Of a stretch of DNA of 64,000 nt, positions 35,132-43,281 are shown in pieces. The position numbers were made by a program, and so were the translations under genes. Location of the stretch: assembly GCF_036226765.1 (NCBI RefSeq), contig NZ_CP109017.1, positions 6,077,001-6,141,000 on the forward strand. Direction: 5' to 3'. The DNA comes from Streptomyces sp. NBC_00670 (GTDB taxonomy: Bacteria; Actinomycetota; Actinomycetes; Streptomycetales; Streptomycetaceae). The notes under the pieces are model-generated. The model did not search any database. It worked only from the letters and a program-made list of their open reading frames with translations, and was not told where the DNA came from. How positions within the stretch are numbered: the stretch's first letter is position 1; every line of letters starts with the position of its first letter.

Positions 35132-35575
35132 ATGGCGCAGGTCGAGGCCACCACCGAGCGGGTCATCGCTGCGGATGCGGAGAAGGTGTTCGACTCCCTG
35201 GCCGACTACACCGGCACGCGCGCGAAGCTGCTGCCCGAGCACTTCAGCGAGTACGAGGTGCGTGAGGGCGGCGACGGCGAGGGCACCCTCGTCCACTGGA
35301 AGCTCCAGGCCACGAGCAAGCGGGTGCGCGACTGTCTGCTGGAGGTCAGCGAGCCGACGGACGGGGAGCTGGTCGAGAAGGACCGCAACTCGTCCATGGT
35401 GACGACCTGGCGGGTGACGCCGGCGGGTGAGGGACGGGCGCGGGTCGTCGTCACGACGACGTGGAACGGGGCGGGGGGCATCGGCGGGTTCTTCGAGAAG
35501 ACGTTCGCGCCGAAAGGGCTGGGCCGCATCTACGACGCGGTGCTTGCGCGGCTCGCCGCGGAGACGGAGAAGTAG
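35132..35575 (+). CDS. SRPBCC (polyketide cyclase/START-like) protein
   Basis: A 147-residue SRPBCC-fold protein (AQVEATTERVIAADAEKVFDSLADYTG...), with the C-terminal helix after GGIGGFFEKTFAPKGLGRIYDAVLARL. Such proteins bind hydrophobic ligands; no reaction can be assigned. The ATG at 35132 has AGGAAGAGGA immediately upstream; the longer open frame is excluded. It is divergent from the radical SAM gene; the shared spacer has LexA-like sequences. Confidence 0.85.
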   Translation: MAQVEATTERVIAADAEKVFDSLADYTGTRAKLLPEHFSEYEVREGGDGEGTLVHWKLQATSKRVRDCLLEVSEPTDGELVEKDRNSSMVTTWRVTPAGEGRARVVVTTTWNGAGGIGGFFEKTFAPKGLGRIYDAVLARLAAETEK

Positions 35576-35786
35576 GGCGTAGCCCCTGCTGTCAAGGGGG
35601 CTCCGCCCCCTCCCCCTCGCCGTGATTCCCGGAGGTGCGTGGGGGAGCCCCCTTCTCTTCCCCTCTCCCTCACCGGATCGGGTGGATCTTCTCGTTGCCG
35701 GTTCTCGTGCCGTAACTCCGTGTGGTGGGGCGGAGTTGTGTGGGGGCGCGGGCAGGGCGCGGAGGGTGCGGTGAGGGGAGCGTTTC

Positions 35787-38168
35787 GTGGGTGGGATCAC
35801 TCTGGCGCAGGAGGACGTGGAACTCGCGCCCCCGCGCGCCCCCGAGCCGCCGCTTCCGCCCCCGGACGCCCCGCTCACCCCGGGCCGGGTCCGGCTGGTC
35901 TTCCTCGGGCTGATGCTCGCGCTGCTGCTCGCCGCGCTGGACCAGATGATCGTCGCCACCGCGCTGCCGAAGATCGTCGGCGAGCTGCACGGGCTGGACA
36001 AGATGTCCTGGGCCGTCACGGCGTATCTGCTCACCGCGACCATCGGACTGCCCGTCTACGGCAAGGCCGGTGACCTCTTCGGGCGCAAGGGCGTCTTCCA
36101 GTTCGCCATCCTGGTCTTCGTGGCCGGCTCCGCGCTGGCCGGCCGGGCCGGGAGCATGGACCAGATGATCGCCTACCGGGCGGTCCAGGGCGTCGGCGCC
36201 GGCGGGCTGATGATCGGCGTGCAGGCGATCATCGCGGACATCGTGCCGCCCCGTGAACGCGGCCGCTACATGGGCGCGATCGGCGCCGCGTTCGGGCTCG
36301 CCTCGGTCGCCGGTCCGCTGCTCGGCGGTTACTTCACCGACCACCTCTCCTGGCGCTGGTGCTTCTACGTCAACGTGCCGTTCGGTCTGGTCACCCTCGC
36401 CGTCGTCGCCGTCGTCCTCAAGCTGCCCAAGCCCGACCGCCGGGCCCGGCTCGACGTGCCGGGGGCGCTGTTGCTGGCCGCCGCCTCCACCTGCCTCGTG
36501 CTGCTGACGAGCTGGGGCGGCACCGAGTACGCGTGGGGCTCCCGTGTCGTCCTCGGGCTCGGCGCGGGGGCGGTCCTGGCGACCGTGCTCTTCCTGATCG
36601 CTGAGCGGTTCGCCGCCGAACCCCTCATCCCGCTGCGACTGTTCCGGGACTCGGTGTTCAACGTCACCGCGCTGGTCGGACTGGTCATCGGCGTCGCCCT
36701 GTTCGGCGCGGCCAGCTATCTGCCGACCTTCCTGCAGATGGTCGACGGGGTCTCGGCCACCGAGTCCGGGCTGCTGATGCTGCCCATGATGGCCGGGATC
36801 GTCGGCGCCTCCATCGTCTGCGGGCAGCTCATCAGCCGCACCGGCCGCTACAAGCCGTACCCGCTGCTCGGCAGCGCGCTGTCCGCCGTCGGCATGTGGC
36901 TGCTGTCCGGGCTCGGCACCGACACTCCCCGGCTGCAGTACAGCATCTGGATGGCCGTTCTCGGCACGGGCATCGGCATGGTGATGCCCGTGCTCGTCCT
37001 CGCCGTGCAGAACGCCGTGCGCCCCGCCGACCTCGGCACCGCGACCAGCGCCAACAACTACTTCCGGCAGATCGGCGGCAGCGTCGGCGCCGCCGTTTTC
37101 GGCACGCTCTTCGCGCAGCGGCTCACCGACGCGCTGAGCGACCGGCTCCCGCACGACGCGAGCCGCGGGCTGCCGGACCCCGAGTCGCTCACCCCGCAAC
37201 TCGTGCGCACGCTCCCGCCCGCGCTGCGCGACGCGTATGTGCGCGCGTACGCCGATGCGATGCCGCGCATCTTCCTCTATCTGGTGCCGGTCCTCGTCCT
37301 CGGGCTGCTCATCGCCTGCTTCCTCAAGGAGAAACCGCTGGTGTCCCACCCCACCCCCACCGAAGCCCCCGCCGCCGGGCAGGTCCCGCAGGCCCGTCTC
37401 TCCTACGGTGCCGGGGTGCCCGTCTGCGGCAGCGTGCAGCATCCCGACGGCACCGTCGTGCCGCGCGCGGCGCTCACCCTCATCGACGTCACCGGCGCGC
37501 AGATCGGGCGCGGGGCGAGCGGGGAGGACGGGCGGTACGCGCTGGCGACGCCCGGGCCGGGGGCGTACGTGCTGATCGCGGCGGCCGGCGGGCACCAGCC
37601 GCAGGCGGTGTCCGTGACGGTCGGCGAGCGGCCGGTCGAGCTCGATGTGGTGCTCGGGGGTGCGGGGCGGCTGGCGGGCAGTGTGCTCACCGCCGACGGC
37701 ACGCCCGTGCGGGACGCGACGGTGACGCTCACCAACGCGCACGGTGAGGTCGTCGGTACGACGCGGAGTGCGGCGGAGGGCGGCTATCTGATCACCGAGC
37801 TGGTGGCGGGCGAGTACACGCTCGCGGCGAGCGCGCCCGCGTTCCGGCCGGCGGCGCTGCCGGTCACCGTGCACGCGTCCCGGGAGACCCGGCAGGATGT
37901 CGAGCTCGCGGGTGGGGCGGTGTTGCGGGGGACCGTGCGGGCGGGGGGCGGGCGGCCGGTGGAGGACGCGAGGGTGACGTTGCTGGACGCCGCGGGGAAC
38001 GTGGTGGATTCGGTGACGACGGGGGCCGACGGGGTGTTCCGGTTCGTGGACCTCTCGTCGGGGGAGTACACGGTGATCGCGGCGGGGTACCCGCCGGTGG
38101 CCACGGTGTTGAGGATGGCGGGGGGCGGGCGGACGGAGCGGGACCTTCACCTGGGGCATGAGGACTGA
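35787..38168 (+). CDS. MFS drug exporter (DHA2/14-TM type) with C-terminal regulatory-like repeats
   Basis: A 793-residue fusion. Residues 35-515 form an EmrB/QacA-type transporter: LDQMIVATALPKIVGEL (motif D1), GKAGDLFGRK (motif A), VQGVGAGGLM and GAAFGLASVAGPLLGGYFTDH (motif C). About residues 543-793 are three tandem carboxypeptidase-regulatory-like beta-sandwich repeats of about 83 residues, each running G-x-V-x-x-x-D/G-G-x-P-V-x-x-A-x-V-x-L to G-E-Y-x-L/V-x-A. Start is GTG 35787 with GAGGGG upstream. Proton-driven efflux is likely; the tail's location (cytoplasmic if there are 14 helices) and role are unclear. Confidence 0.9.
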   Translation: MGGITLAQEDVELAPPRAPEPPLPPPDAPLTPGRVRLVFLGLMLALLLAALDQMIVATALPKIVGELHGLDKMSWAVTAYLLTATIGLPVYGKAGDLFGRKGVFQFAILVFVAGSALAGRAGSMDQMIAYRAVQGVGAGGLMIGVQAIIADIVPPRERGRYMGAIGAAFGLASVAGPLLGGYFTDHLSWRWCFYVNVPFGLVTLAVVAVVLKLPKPDRRARLDVPGALLLAAASTCLVLLTSWGGTEYAWGSRVVLGLGAGAVLATVLFLIAERFAAEPLIPLRLFRDSVFNVTALVGLVIGVALFGAASYLPTFLQMVDGVSATESGLLMLPMMAGIVGASIVCGQLISRTGRYKPYPLLGSALSAVGMWLLSGLGTDTPRLQYSIWMAVLGTGIGMVMPVLVLAVQNAVRPADLGTATSANNYFRQIGGSVGAAVFGTLFAQRLTDALSDRLPHDASRGLPDPESLTPQLVRTLPPALRDAYVRAYADAMPRIFLYLVPVLVLGLLIACFLKEKPLVSHPTPTEAPAAGQVPQARLSYGAGVPVCGSVQHPDGTVVPRAALTLIDVTGAQIGRGASGEDGRYALATPGPGAYVLIAAAGGHQPQAVSVTVGERPVELDVVLGGAGRLAGSVLTADGTPVRDATVTLTNAHGEVVGTTRSAAEGGYLITELVAGEYTLAASAPAFRPAALPVTVHASRETRQDVELAGGAVLRGTVRAGGGRPVEDARVTLLDAAGNVVDSVTTGADGVFRFVDLSSGEYTVIAAGYPPVATVLRMAGGGRTERDLHLGHED

Positions 38169-38215
38169 GGGTTCGCCCCGATTCGCGCCCACGCGGCGGA
38201 GCCGCACATCGACAC

Positions 38216-38250
38216 AGCCCCGCCGCCCCTGAACGAGGGGCGGCGGGGGC
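38216..38250 (+). terminator. hairpin terminator after the MFS gene
   Basis: GCCCCCGCCGCCCCT (38216-38230), loop GAACG, and AGGGGCGGCGGGGGC (38236-38250) form a perfect 15-bp stem about 48 bases past the MFS stop. Its arms equal the G-rich module of the intergenic repeat family, here without the 19-mer core. No U tract follows. Confidence 0.7.
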
Positions 38251-38283
38251 GAAAAACGCAAAGAGAACGCGTACCGTTTCGGC

Positions 38284-39117
38284 ATGAAGATCCTCCTCAG
38301 CGCCGATATGGAGGGCGCCACCGGGGTGACCTGGCCCGCGGACGTGCTGCCCGGCACCCCCCAGTGGGAACGCTGCCGCACCCTGTTCACCGGTGACGTC
38401 AACGCCGCCGTCCAGGGGTTCTTCGACGGCGGTGCCGACGAGGTCCTCATCAACGAGGCCCACTGGAGCATGCGCAACCTCCTCCTCGAACAGCTGGACG
38501 ACCGCGCCGAGATGCTCACCGGCCGGCACAAGTCCCTCTCCATGGTCGAAGGCGTCCAGCACGGGGACGTGGACGGCATCGCCTTCCTCGGCTACCACGC
38601 CGGCGCCGGCATGGAGGGCGTCCTCGCCCACACCTACCTCGCCAACCAGATCACCGGCGTCTGGCTCAACGACGTACGCGCCAGCGAGGGCCTGCTCAAC
38701 GCGCACGTCGCCGCGGAGTACGGCGTCCCCGTCGTGCTCGTCACCGGCGACGACGTGGCCTGCGAGGACGCTCTCGGCTACGCGCCCGAGGCGCTGAAGG
38801 TCGCCGTCAAGGACCATGTCTCCCGGTACGCGGCCGTCTGCCGCACCCCCGCCCGCACCGCCGCCGACATCCGCGCCGCCGCCAAGGAGGCGGCCGCCCT
38901 CGCCGTCCGCCACGCGCCCGCGCAGGACGGGCCGTTCACCCTCGCGTTGGAGTTCGACGCCGAGCATCTCGCCGCCGCCACCACCGTCGTCCCGGGCGTC
39001 GACCGCGTCGGCGAGCGCAAGGTGGCGTACACCAGCGCCACCATGTACGAGGGCATCCGCACCTTCAAGGCGGTCACCACGATCGCCTCGGCCGCCGTGG
39101 AGGAGCAGTATGGCTGA
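38284..39117 (+). CDS. M55 D-aminopeptidase (DppA-like)
   Basis: A 277-residue zinc peptidase of family M55. The defining SxDxEG motif is at the N-terminus (LLSADMEGATG), with NEAHWSMRNL, LGYHAGAG and the later VVLVTGDDVACEDA in order. DppA cleaves D-amino-acid dipeptides such as D-Ala-D-Ala in a decameric ring. First gene of a three-gene peptidase run; its stop overlaps the next start by eight bases. Confidence 0.9.
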   Translation: MKILLSADMEGATGVTWPADVLPGTPQWERCRTLFTGDVNAAVQGFFDGGADEVLINEAHWSMRNLLLEQLDDRAEMLTGRHKSLSMVEGVQHGDVDGIAFLGYHAGAGMEGVLAHTYLANQITGVWLNDVRASEGLLNAHVAAEYGVPVVLVTGDDVACEDALGYAPEALKVAVKDHVSRYAAVCRTPARTAADIRAAAKEAAALAVRHAPAQDGPFTLALEFDAEHLAAATTVVPGVDRVGERKVAYTSATMYEGIRTFKAVTTIASAAVEEQYG

Positions 39118-40504
39118 CGCAGGAAGCACGGAACACCGCGTCGGAGAGCGGGCGTTGGACGAAGTCGTCCGGTTCACCTCCGATCTCATCCGCATCGACA
39201 CCACCAACCGGGGCGGCGGCGACTGCCGCGAGCGGCCCGCCGCCGAGTACGCGGCGGAACAGCTCGCCGACGCCGGCCTCGAACCGGTGCTCCTCGAGCG
39301 CACCCCGGGGCGCGCCAACGTCGTCGCGCGCCTCACGGGTACCGACCCCTTGGCCCCCGCCCTGCTCGTGCACGGTCATCTCGACGTCGTCCCCGCGCAG
39401 GCGGACGACTGGAGCGTGCACCCGTTCTCCGGCGAGGTGCGCGACGGCGTGGTCTGGGGGCGTGGAGCCGTCGACATGAAGAACATGGACGCGATGATCC
39501 TCGCCGTCGTCCGCGACTGGATGCGCGCGGGCGTGCGCCCCCGGCGTGACCTCGTCATCGCGTTCACCGCCGACGAGGAGGCGAGCGCCGTGGACGGCTC
39601 CGGCTTCCTCGCCGACCACCACCCCGGGCTGTTCGAGGGCTGTACGGAGGCCATCGGCGAGTCCGGCGCGTACACCTTCCACGACGGCGCCGGGCGTCGC
39701 ATCTACCCCATCGGGGCGGGGGAGCGCGGCACCGGCTGGCTCAGGCTCACCGCGCGCGGGCGCGCGGGGCACGGCTCCAAGGTCAACCACGACAACGCGG
39801 TCACCCGGCTCGCCGCGGCCGTCACCCGCATCGGCGAGCACCGCTGGCCGCTGCGGCTCACCCCGACCGTCCGCGCCGCCCTCACCGAACTCGCCGCGCT
39901 CTACGGCATCGAGACGAGTCTGAGCGGCACCAGGACCGGCCTGAGCGGCATCGAGGCCGACCCGAGCGGCACGGAAGACGCCGCCGCCGAGGTGGACGCC
40001 CTCCTGGAGAAGCTCGGCCCCGCCGCCGCCCTCGTCGAGGCCACCGTCCGCAACAGCGCCAACCCGACCATGCTGGAAGCCGGTTACAAGGTCAACGTCA
40101 TCCCCGGCGAGGCCGTCGCCCAGGTGGACGGACGGTTCCTGCCGGGCGGCGAGGACGAGTTCCGCGCCACCCTCGACCGACTCACCGGCCCCGACGTCGA
40201 CTGGGAGTTCGAGCACCGCGAGGTCGCCCTGCAGGCCCCCGTGGACTCGCCGACCTACGCCAGGATGCGTGCGGCCGTCGAGGAGTTCGCGCCCGAGGGG
40301 CACGTCGTGCCGTACTGCATGTCGGGCGGCACCGACGCCAAGCAGTTCTCCCGGCTCGGCATCACCGGCTACGGGTTCGCCCCGCTCAGGCTCCCCGAGG
40401 GATTCGACCACCAGGCGATGTTCCACGGCGTCGACGAACGCGTCCCCGTCGAGGCGCTGCACTTCGGCGTCCACGTCCTCGACCGCTTCCTGCGTACGGC
40501 CTGA
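39110..40504 (+). CDS. M20-family metallopeptidase/hydrolase
   Basis: A 464-residue zinc hydrolase. Motifs are LLVHGHLDVVPAQADDW (first metal His and Asp), WGRGAVDMKNMDAM, AFTADEEAS (catalytic Glu) and YCMSGGTDAKQFSRLGI (last His-type ligand region). A short low-complexity insert (LSGTRTGLSGIEADPSGT) interrupts the lid domain and looks like a repeat expansion. It overlaps the DppA-like gene by eight bases and precedes an S9 peptidase by 13 bases. Probably removes an N- or C-terminal residue from small peptides. Confidence 0.9.
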   Translation: MADAGSTEHRVGERALDEVVRFTSDLIRIDTTNRGGGDCRERPAAEYAAEQLADAGLEPVLLERTPGRANVVARLTGTDPLAPALLVHGHLDVVPAQADDWSVHPFSGEVRDGVVWGRGAVDMKNMDAMILAVVRDWMRAGVRPRRDLVIAFTADEEASAVDGSGFLADHHPGLFEGCTEAIGESGAYTFHDGAGRRIYPIGAGERGTGWLRLTARGRAGHGSKVNHDNAVTRLAAAVTRIGEHRWPLRLTPTVRAALTELAALYGIETSLSGTRTGLSGIEADPSGTEDAAAEVDALLEKLGPAAALVEATVRNSANPTMLEAGYKVNVIPGEAVAQVDGRFLPGGEDEFRATLDRLTGPDVDWEFEHREVALQAPVDSPTYARMRAAVEEFAPEGHVVPYCMSGGTDAKQFSRLGITGYGFAPLRLPEGFDHQAMFHGVDERVPVEALHFGVHVLDRFLRTA

Positions 40505-40517
40505 GGAGGGCCCGGAC

Positions 40518-42488
40518 ATGGTGCACACCCTCCCCTACGGGACCTGGCCCTCGCCGATCGACGCGGCCACGGCCGCCGCGCACGACGGCCGGCCGGACCA
40601 CGTCGGCTTCGTCGGCGACGAACCCTGGTGGACCGAGCCGCGCCCCACCGAGGGCGGCCGCCGCACCCTCGTGCGGCGCACCGCCGACGGCACGGAGGAG
40701 TCCGTGCTGCCCGCGCCCTGGAACGTGCGCAGCCGGGTCCACGAGTACGGCGGCCACCCCTGGGCCGGGGTCATGCGCGCCGAGGGCCCGCTGGTGGTGT
40801 TCAGCGAGGGCGCGGACCAGCGGCTGTACGCCCACGAACCCGACGCCCCCGGCGCCGTGCCGCGTCCGCTCACCCCGCTCTCGCCGGTCGGCGGCGGACT
40901 GCGCTGGGTGGACCCGGTGATGCGTGCGGAGCGGGACGAAGTGTGGTGCGTCCTGGAGGAGTTCACCGGTGAGGGGCCGTCCGACGTACGGCGGGTGGCC
41001 GTCGCCGTACCGCTGGACGGCTCCGCCGCCGAGGACCGCGGCGCAGTGCGCGAACTCACCCCCGCCCGGCACCGGTTCGTCACCGGCCCCCGCCTCTCGC
41101 CCGACGGCCGCCGCGCGGTCTGGCTGGCCTGGGACCACCCCAGGATGCCGTGGGACGGCACCGAACTCCTCGTCGCGGACGTCGGCGACGACGGCCTCCT
41201 GCACGACCCCCGCACGGTCGCGGGCGGACCCGGGGAATCCGTCGCCCAGGCGGACTGGGCCGCCGACGGCACCCTGCTCTACGTCTCCGACCGCAGCGGC
41301 TGGTGGAACCCGTACCGGCTCGACGACACCGGGCGGCACCAGCAACTCTGCCCGCGCGAGGAGGAGTTCGGCGGCCCCCTGTGGACGGTCGGGCAGCGCT
41401 GGTTCGCCCCGCTGGCGGACGGACCGGTCGCCGTCCTGCACGGCCGGGGCACCAGCGTGCTCGGCATCCTCGACCCGGAGACCGGCGAGGTCGTCGACGC
41501 GGCCGGTCCCTGGAGCGAGTTCGCCCCCACGCTCGCCGTGCACGGCAGCCGGATCGTCGGCGTCGGCGCGGGACCGCGCAGCGCGCCCGCGGTGATCGAA
41601 CTCGACGCGCGCACCGGACACGCTCGGGTCATCGGCGCCGCGCCCCACGACCCCGTCGACCCCGCCTACTACCCCGAGCCGCAGCTCCGCACCTTCACCG
41701 GGCCCGCCGGACGGGACATCCACGCCCGCCTCTACCCGCCGCACGACCCCGGGCACACCGCGCCCGGCGGTGAGCTGCCGCCCTACGTGGTGTGGGCGCA
41801 CGGCGGCCCCACCAGCAGGGCGCCCGTCGTCCTCGACCTGGAGATCGCCTACTTCACCTCGCGCGGCATCGGGGTCGCCGAGGTCGACTACGGCGGTTCG
41901 ACGGGGTACGGGCGGGAGTACCGCGAGCGGCTGCGGGAGCAGTGGGGCGTCGTCGACGTCGAGGACTGCGCGGCCGTCGCCCTCGCCCTGGCCGAGGAGG
42001 GCACCGCCGACCGGCGGCGGCTCGCCGTGCGGGGCGGCAGTGCGGGGGGCTGGACGGCGGCGGTGTCGCTGGCGACGACGGACGTGTACGCGTGCGGGGC
42101 GATCCGCTATCCGGTGCTCGACCTTCTGGGCTGGGCGGACGGGGGTACGCACGACTTCGAGTCGCGGTACCTGGAGGGGCTGGTGGGGCCGGTGGGGGCC
42201 CCGGCGTACGCGGAGCGGTCGCCGGTGGAGCGGGCGGACGGGATCACGGTGCCGTTCCTGCTGTTGCAGGGGCTCGACGACGTGATCTGTCCGCCGGAGC
42301 AGTGCGAGCGGTTGCTGGAACGGATGGCGGGGCGTGGTGTGCCGCACGCGTATCTGACGTTCGAGGGGGAGGGGCACGGGTTCCGTCGTGCCGAGACGAC
42401 GGTGCGGGCGTTGGAGGCGGAGCTGGGGTTGTACGGGGACGTTTTCGGGTTGCGGGGGGTGGAGCGGCTGCGGCTGCGGGGGACGTGA
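40518..42488 (+). CDS. S9-family prolyl oligopeptidase-like peptidase
   Basis: A 656-residue serine peptidase with an N-terminal beta-propeller (WNVRSRVHEYGGHPWAG, LSPDGRRAVWLAWDHPRMPWDGTEL) and a C-terminal alpha/beta hydrolase. The nucleophile is in VRGGSAGGWTA, the Asp in LLLQGLDDVICPPEQ, the His in EGEGHGFR. Acts on oligopeptides or acyl-peptides and has no signal peptide. Start ATG 40518 has GAGGAGGG seven bases upstream; this is the last gene of the peptidase operon. Repeat copy 4 lies after the stop. Confidence 0.92.
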   Translation: MVHTLPYGTWPSPIDAATAAAHDGRPDHVGFVGDEPWWTEPRPTEGGRRTLVRRTADGTEESVLPAPWNVRSRVHEYGGHPWAGVMRAEGPLVVFSEGADQRLYAHEPDAPGAVPRPLTPLSPVGGGLRWVDPVMRAERDEVWCVLEEFTGEGPSDVRRVAVAVPLDGSAAEDRGAVRELTPARHRFVTGPRLSPDGRRAVWLAWDHPRMPWDGTELLVADVGDDGLLHDPRTVAGGPGESVAQADWAADGTLLYVSDRSGWWNPYRLDDTGRHQQLCPREEEFGGPLWTVGQRWFAPLADGPVAVLHGRGTSVLGILDPETGEVVDAAGPWSEFAPTLAVHGSRIVGVGAGPRSAPAVIELDARTGHARVIGAAPHDPVDPAYYPEPQLRTFTGPAGRDIHARLYPPHDPGHTAPGGELPPYVVWAHGGPTSRAPVVLDLEIAYFTSRGIGVAEVDYGGSTGYGREYRERLREQWGVVDVEDCAAVALALAEEGTADRRRLAVRGGSAGGWTAAVSLATTDVYACGAIRYPVLDLLGWADGGTHDFESRYLEGLVGPVGAPAYAERSPVERADGITVPFLLLQGLDDVICPPEQCERLLERMAGRGVPHAYLTFEGEGHGFRRAETTVRALEAELGLYGDVFGLRGVERLRLRGT

Positions 42489-42500
42489 GCCGGTTTTTTC

Positions 42501-42650
42501 TCGCCCCCGCCGCCCTTACCCGTCCCGTCCCTTCAAGGGGCTGCGCCCCTTGGACCCCGGGCACGGGGCTTGGCCCCGTTTCGCGCAGTTCCCCGCGCCC
42601 CTATCAGGGGCGCGGGTGAGGGTCCGGGGGCTTGCCCCCGGGGGGACGGG
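42501..42650 (-). repeat. intergenic repeat, copy 4
   Basis: Minus-strand orientation: G-rich module 42501-42526 (one base different from the other copies) and exact 19-mer core 42583-42601, followed by a self-complementary end (GGGGCGCGGG at 42607-42616). It lies between the S9 peptidase stop and an acetyltransferase gene. Confidence 0.75.
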
Positions 42651-42672
42651 CACCACGTCGTACAGTGAACAC

Positions 42673-43233
42673 GTGACCGTTCGTTATCTCGCCGAAGGCG
42701 ACCGCGTGGGGATACGGCCGTTCTCCTACGACGACGCCGCCGAGTTCACCGGACGAGTCCGGGAGAGCAAGGCGTTGCACCACCCCTGGCTGTTCCCACC
42801 CGACAGCACCCCCACCTACCGCGCCTACGCCGGCCGCCTCATCGAAGACCCCACCAAGGCCGGCTTCCTCGTCTGCGACCGCACCGACGACACCCTGGCC
42901 GGCTACATCAACATCAACAACATCGTCCACGGCGCCTTCCTCAGCGGCGCCCTCGGCTACGGCGCCTTCGCCCACGCCGCCGGCCGCGGCCTGATGACCG
43001 AGGGCCTGAACCTCGTCGTCGCGCACGCGTTCACCACCCTCGGCCTGCACCGACTGGAGATCAACGTCCAGCCCGGCAACGCCGCCTCCGTCGCGCTCGC
43101 CCGCCGCTGCGGCTTCCGGCTGGAGGGCTATTCGCCCGACTTCCTGTTCATCGACGGCGCCTGGCGCGACCACGAACGCTGGGCCCGCACCGCCGGGAAG
43201 GCGCCGGCCGGGGCCGCCTTTGCCCAATCCTGA
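42673..43233 (+). CDS. GNAT acetyltransferase, RimJ/RimL-like
   Basis: A 186-residue acetyl-CoA-dependent N-acetyltransferase (IRPFSYDDAAEFTGRV at the start; the acetyl-CoA loop AHAAGRGLMTEGLNLVVAHAF; INVQPGNAASVALARRCGFRLEG at the end). RimJ/RimL-type enzymes modify protein N-termini or small molecules; target unknown. The GTG at 42673 is chosen where homology starts; the long upstream open frame crosses repeat copy 4. Confidence 0.88.
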   Translation: MTVRYLAEGDRVGIRPFSYDDAAEFTGRVRESKALHHPWLFPPDSTPTYRAYAGRLIEDPTKAGFLVCDRTDDTLAGYININNIVHGAFLSGALGYGAFAHAAGRGLMTEGLNLVVAHAFTTLGLHRLEINVQPGNAASVALARRCGFRLEGYSPDFLFIDGAWRDHERWARTAGKAPAGAAFAQS

Positions 43234-43281
43234 CCGGAACGCCCCCTGGTCCGGGCGCCGACGGGCGGGTTCCATGACCGG

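Noticed and set aside
35670..38579. Very long minus-strand open frame (969 codons) opposite the MFS gene
   Set aside because: It mirrors the coding strand of a clear transporter gene. Long antisense frames are common in high-GC DNA, and the translation is rich in Arg/Pro/Gly with no domain.
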